Part shown: in pieces, positions 39,702 to 39,750 of the stretch
Layout of the letters: each line of letters opens with the position of its first letter
Numbering within the stretch: position 1 is the stretch's first letter
Assembly (NCBI RefSeq): GCF_004519315.1
Contig: NZ_SOZE01000046.1
Location: 1-39,750, forward strand
Source of the DNA: Mucilaginibacter psychrotolerans
Lineage (GTDB): Bacteria; Bacteroidota; Bacteroidia; Sphingobacteriales; Sphingobacteriaceae
DNA length: 39,750 bases
Reading direction: 5' to 3'
Notes under the pieces: generated by a model
Told to the model about the DNA's origin: nothing
The model's database searches: none
The model's input: only the letters and a program-made list of their open reading frames with translations
Position numbers and translations under genes: made by a program

Positions 39702-39750
39702 ATGTTTCAAGGATTAAATATACTGGAGTTTACTGAGAAATTCTCAACTG
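39702..39750 (+). mobile_element. 5' end of an IS1595/ISXO2-like transposase gene (cut by the window)
   Basis: The frame from ATG 39702 reads MFQGLNILEFTEKFST and then runs off. The start F-x-x-x-N-x-x-E-F-x-x-x-F resembles the N-terminus of ISXO2/IS1595 transposases (which continue into a Cys-rich zinc finger and a DDE domain). With only 16 residues the call is by likeness. Confidence 0.5.

Overview
The window looks like a chromosomal segment from a Bacteroidota bacterium, most likely Sphingobacteriaceae (Mucilaginibacter/Pedobacter-like). This is inferred from the gene content: a BamA/Skp-type OmpH pair, DUF6089 next to nadK, PorT of the type IX secretion system next to UbiE/MenG, SusD-free DUF1080 plus Gfo/Idh/MocA enzymes, and an orphan ExbD. 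Promoter-like sequences of the Bacteroidota type (TTTG - about 19 nt - TAnnTTTG) also recur upstream of genes. No rRNA, tRNA or CRISPR array is seen. Most genes lie on the minus strand.

Layout. 1-3,850: a GT39-type membrane glycosyltransferase and a lone nuoH, bracketed by direct copies of a composite repeat and by a four-copy, hairpin-rich 118-bp tandem array. 3,849-9,258 (minus): envelope biogenesis block uppS - bamA - ompH - ompH - murI (lipid carrier, outer membrane insertase, periplasmic chaperones, D-Glu for peptidoglycan). 9,259-17,892: an accessory stretch with an S41 protease, a VOC protein, a DUF2268-like metalloprotease, an ankyrin protein, a broken or phase-variable tiny membrane ORF, an orphan ExbD, and a UDP-galactopyranose mutase/GT2 pair. 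17,893-19,578: DUF6089 and nadK. 19,579-23,205: YnfA, a hypothetical, a DUF885 protein, and an AT-rich islet with a translationally coupled 58-aa protein and a DUF6338-like membrane protein. 23,206-27,780 (minus): CBS protein, alpha/beta hydrolase, YqeY, SDR, PorT, UbiE. CBS - nadK - DUF6089 - uppS - bamA - ompH - ompH - murI is, from family knowledge, usually one near-contiguous run in Bacteroidota; here it appears split by two accessory blocks.

27,847-31,309 (plus): a Tat-exported Gfo/Idh/MocA oxidoreductase and a DUF1080 protein (probable 3-keto-sugar metabolism) behind a striking pair of 20-bp palindromic operators, then a DoxX-like membrane protein. 31,412-34,765 (minus): RelE/ParE toxin-antitoxin pair, aldo/keto reductase, a small membrane protein with a near-consensus promoter, a GNAT acetyltransferase and a hypothetical. 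34,836-36,306: an S24/LexA-type repressor divergent from two small hypotheticals, with an inverted repeat overlapping the divergent promoter. 36,312-39,750: small ORFs, two conserved-looking hypotheticals, a membrane histidine kinase, a CxxC microprotein, and the first 16 codons of what looks like an IS1595/ISXO2-type transposase running off the end.

Best candidates for something undescribed: (a) the 118-bp structured array and related composite repeats flanking GT39-nuoH, (b) a short repeat that three times starts right at a stop codon, (c) the S24 repressor with its divergent small-protein module, (d) the operator pair in front of the keto-sugar operon, (e) the 58-aa/DUF6338-like coupled pair, (f) the T10-tract membrane microprotein. 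All functional statements are from reading the sequence and family knowledge; no searches were run.
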